From Microbacterium rhizosphaerae (lineage in GTDB: Bacteria > Actinomycetota > Actinomycetes > Actinomycetales > Microbacteriaceae), in assembly GCF_034120055.1 (NCBI RefSeq), contig NZ_CP139368.1:1364001-1428000 (forward strand): a stretch of 64,000 nucleotides of DNA, written 5' to 3'. The translations under genes were made by a program, and so were the position numbers. Shown in pieces: positions 62,503 to 64,000 of this stretch; position 1 is the stretch's first letter; the number at the start of each line of letters is the position of its first letter. The notes under the pieces were generated by a model. The model saw nothing but the letters and a program-made list of their open reading frames with translations. It did not search any database and was not told where the DNA came from.

Positions 62503-64000
62503 GTGTCGACCCTCAGCGATCTCGTCTACGCCCAGGGGCGCTCCAGCGCCGCCGACGTCGAATGGCTCCACCGCCTGGCCGGTGACGGCCAGCTGCTGGC
62601 GGACCTCGCCTTCGCGGACATCGTGGTGTGGGTGCCCACGTCGGACGAGTCCTTCGTCGCGGTCGCGCACACGCGGCCCGGGGGAGCCGCCACGCTCTTC
62701 TACCGTGACATCGTCGGCGAGCGCGTGCGTCCGCAGTGGCGCGCCCAGGTGAAGGAGGCGTTCGCCACCGGTACGATCGTCGACTCGGCGTCGCCCGACT
62801 GGTTCGAGGAGACGCCCACGCGCGTGCGCGCGGTGCCGATCGTGCGGGAGCGCCCCCGCGACGGGGGACACGCGCCCGTCATCGGCGTCGTGACCCGCCA
62901 CACCAACCTCGGTGAGATCCGCACGCCTTCGCGGCAGCAGATCACCTTCAACGACTGCGCGGACGAGCTCTTCGGCATGATCGCGTCGGGCGACTTCCCC
63001 GACATGACGGCTCCGACCTCGCCGCGCCGGGGTGCTCCGCGCGCCTCGGACGGCCTGATCCGCGTCGACGCCGAGGGCGTCACCACCTTCGCCAGCCCGA
63101 ACGCGCTGTCCGCGTTCAATCGGATGGGATTCGACGACGAGCTCGAGGGCGAGCCGCTCATCGAGATCATCACGAAGATCCTGCCGTCCAAGCGCGAGTT
63201 CGACGAGTCGCTTCCGCTCGTCGCGACGGGCCGTGCGCCGTGGCGGTCGGATGTCGACGCCCAGGGCGTCACGGTGGCCCTGCGCGCCATCCCGTTGCGC
63301 GAGCACGGCACGCGCACCGGTGCGATCGTCCTCTGCCGCGACGTGACCGAGCTGCGCCATCGCGAGCAGGAGCTCATCACCAAGGATGCGACGATCCGCG
63401 AGATCCACCACCGGGTGAAGAACAACCTGCAGACGGTCGCATCGCTGCTGCGCATCCAGGCTCGCCGCACGCACTCGGAGGAGGCGCGCGAGGCCCTCAC
63501 CCATGCCATGCGGCGGGTGTCGGCGATCGCGGTCGTGCACGACACGCTCTCGGAAGGCCTCGCGCAGAACGTGGACTTCGACGAGGTGTTCGCGCGGGTG
63601 CTGAAGCTCGTCGCGGAGGTCGCCGCCGGTGCGGGCACGCACGCCCGCACCCGCACGGTCGGAAAGTTCGGCACGCTGCCGAGTGAGTACGCCACGCCGC
63701 TCGCCCTCGCGCTCACGGAGCTGGTCACCAACGCCGTGGAGCACGGGCTGGCCGGCACCGAAGGGGAGGTCGTCATCGTGGCGCACCGCACGGACGACCG
63801 CCTCGCCGTGTCCGTGGTGGACAACGGCGCGGGGCTTCCCGAGGGTCACGTCGGACGCGGCCTGGGCACGCAGATCGTGCGCACGCTCATCCAGGGCGAG
63901 CTCGGCGGGACGATCGACTGGCAGACGGTGGTCGGCAACGGGACCGAGGTCACGATCGACATCCCCCTGCGCTACATCGACCAGCCGTTCACCGAGCAGA
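62503..64000 (+). CDS. pdtaS: Sensor histidine kinase PdtaS (3' end outside the window)
   Basis: The 499 visible codons run off the window end without a stop. The N-terminus (MSTLSDLVYAQGRSSAADVE, then LLADLAFADIVVWV) matches PdtaS of actinobacteria. A GAF domain is followed by a PAS domain (about 180-280), then the HisKA_2-type dimerisation helix with the His302-His303 pair in EIHHRVKNNLQTVASLL, one of which is phosphorylated, and an ATPase domain (ELVTNAVEHGL, DNGAGLPEG, RGLGTQIV). The kinase is soluble and signals to the antitermination regulator PdtaR. The start GTG 62503 is set by the promoter. Confidence 0.94.
   Translation, partial: MSTLSDLVYAQGRSSAADVEWLHRLAGDGQLLADLAFADIVVWVPTSDESFVAVAHTRPGGAATLFYRDIVGERVRPQWRAQVKEAFATGTIVDSASPDWFEETPTRVRAVPIVRERPRDGGHAPVIGVVTRHTNLGEIRTPSRQQITFNDCADELFGMIASGDFPDMTAPTSPRRGAPRASDGLIRVDAEGVTTFASPNALSAFNRMGFDDELEGEPLIEIITKILPSKREFDESLPLVATGRAPWRSDVDAQGVTVALRAIPLREHGTRTGAIVLCRDVTELRHREQELITKDATIREIHHRVKNNLQTVASLLRIQARRTHSEEAREALTHAMRRVSAIAVVHDTLSEGLAQNVDFDEVFARVLKLVAEVAAGAGTHARTRTVGKFGTLPSEYATPLALALTELVTNAVEHGLAGTEGEVVIVAHRTDDRLAVSVVDNGAGLPEGHVGRGLGTQIVRTLIQGELGGTIDWQTVVGNGTEVTIDIPLRYIDQPFTEQ

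Overview
The window is a high-GC actinobacterial chromosome segment, most likely from Microbacterium or a close Microbacteriaceae relative. This rests on the GC-rich coding sequence, the many TANNNT -10 boxes placed 6 to 10 bases before start codons (leaderless transcripts), the actinobacterial gene sets (WhiB, MtrAB-LpqB, DUF5719, DUF3499, PdtaS), and start codons that overlap the preceding stop. No rRNA, tRNA, CRISPR array or intact insertion sequence was seen.

Positions 1-25.7 kb are an accessory cell-surface polysaccharide locus. It holds a Wzx-like flippase, six or more GT2 glycosyltransferases, an acyltransferase with an SGNH domain, UDP-galactopyranose mutase (glf), a GlfT1-like galactofuranosyltransferase, a Wzm/Wzt ABC exporter, and two adjacent O-antigen ligase/polymerase-type proteins. 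It also holds two divergent secreted proteins with cell-wall-binding (CWB2) repeats, a GT-C-like membrane enzyme, and a minus-strand set of nucleotide-sugar dehydrogenase, polyprenyl-phosphate-type GT2, SDR epimerase and GtrA flippase. A large membrane gene between the acyltransferase and glf is split by a frameshift near 8151. Together these genes could make, lipid-link, export and modify a galactofuranose-containing surface glycan.

Positions 25.8-64 kb are largely the conserved actinobacterial core. The order is whiB2, a giant GT2 membrane protein, DUF5719, an Rv3259-type protein, DUF3499, ahcY, RDD, SpoIIM, DUF58-MoxR-DUF4350-DUF4129, a GPDPase-type membrane protein, mtrA-mtrB-lpqB, comF, hpf and then secA. 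Compared with mycobacteria, two divergent aquaporins sit between SpoIIM and DUF58. A coiled-coil protein, a DEAD-box helicase, a PadR regulator with a clear palindromic operator, and a membrane-fused GH5 glycosidase sit between hpf and secA. After secA come an alanine-type aminotransferase, small conserved proteins, an excisionase-type HTH protein, a CpaB/CpaE-like pair, and the start of pdtaS, which runs off the window end.

The strongest leads for new biology are the dehydrogenase/GT2/epimerase/GtrA/GT-C set as a possible undescribed lipid-linked sugar-modification pathway, the aquaporin that lacks the usual filter arginine, the membrane-GH5 fusion, and the pervasive leaderless promoters, including one that shares bases with an upstream stop codon.
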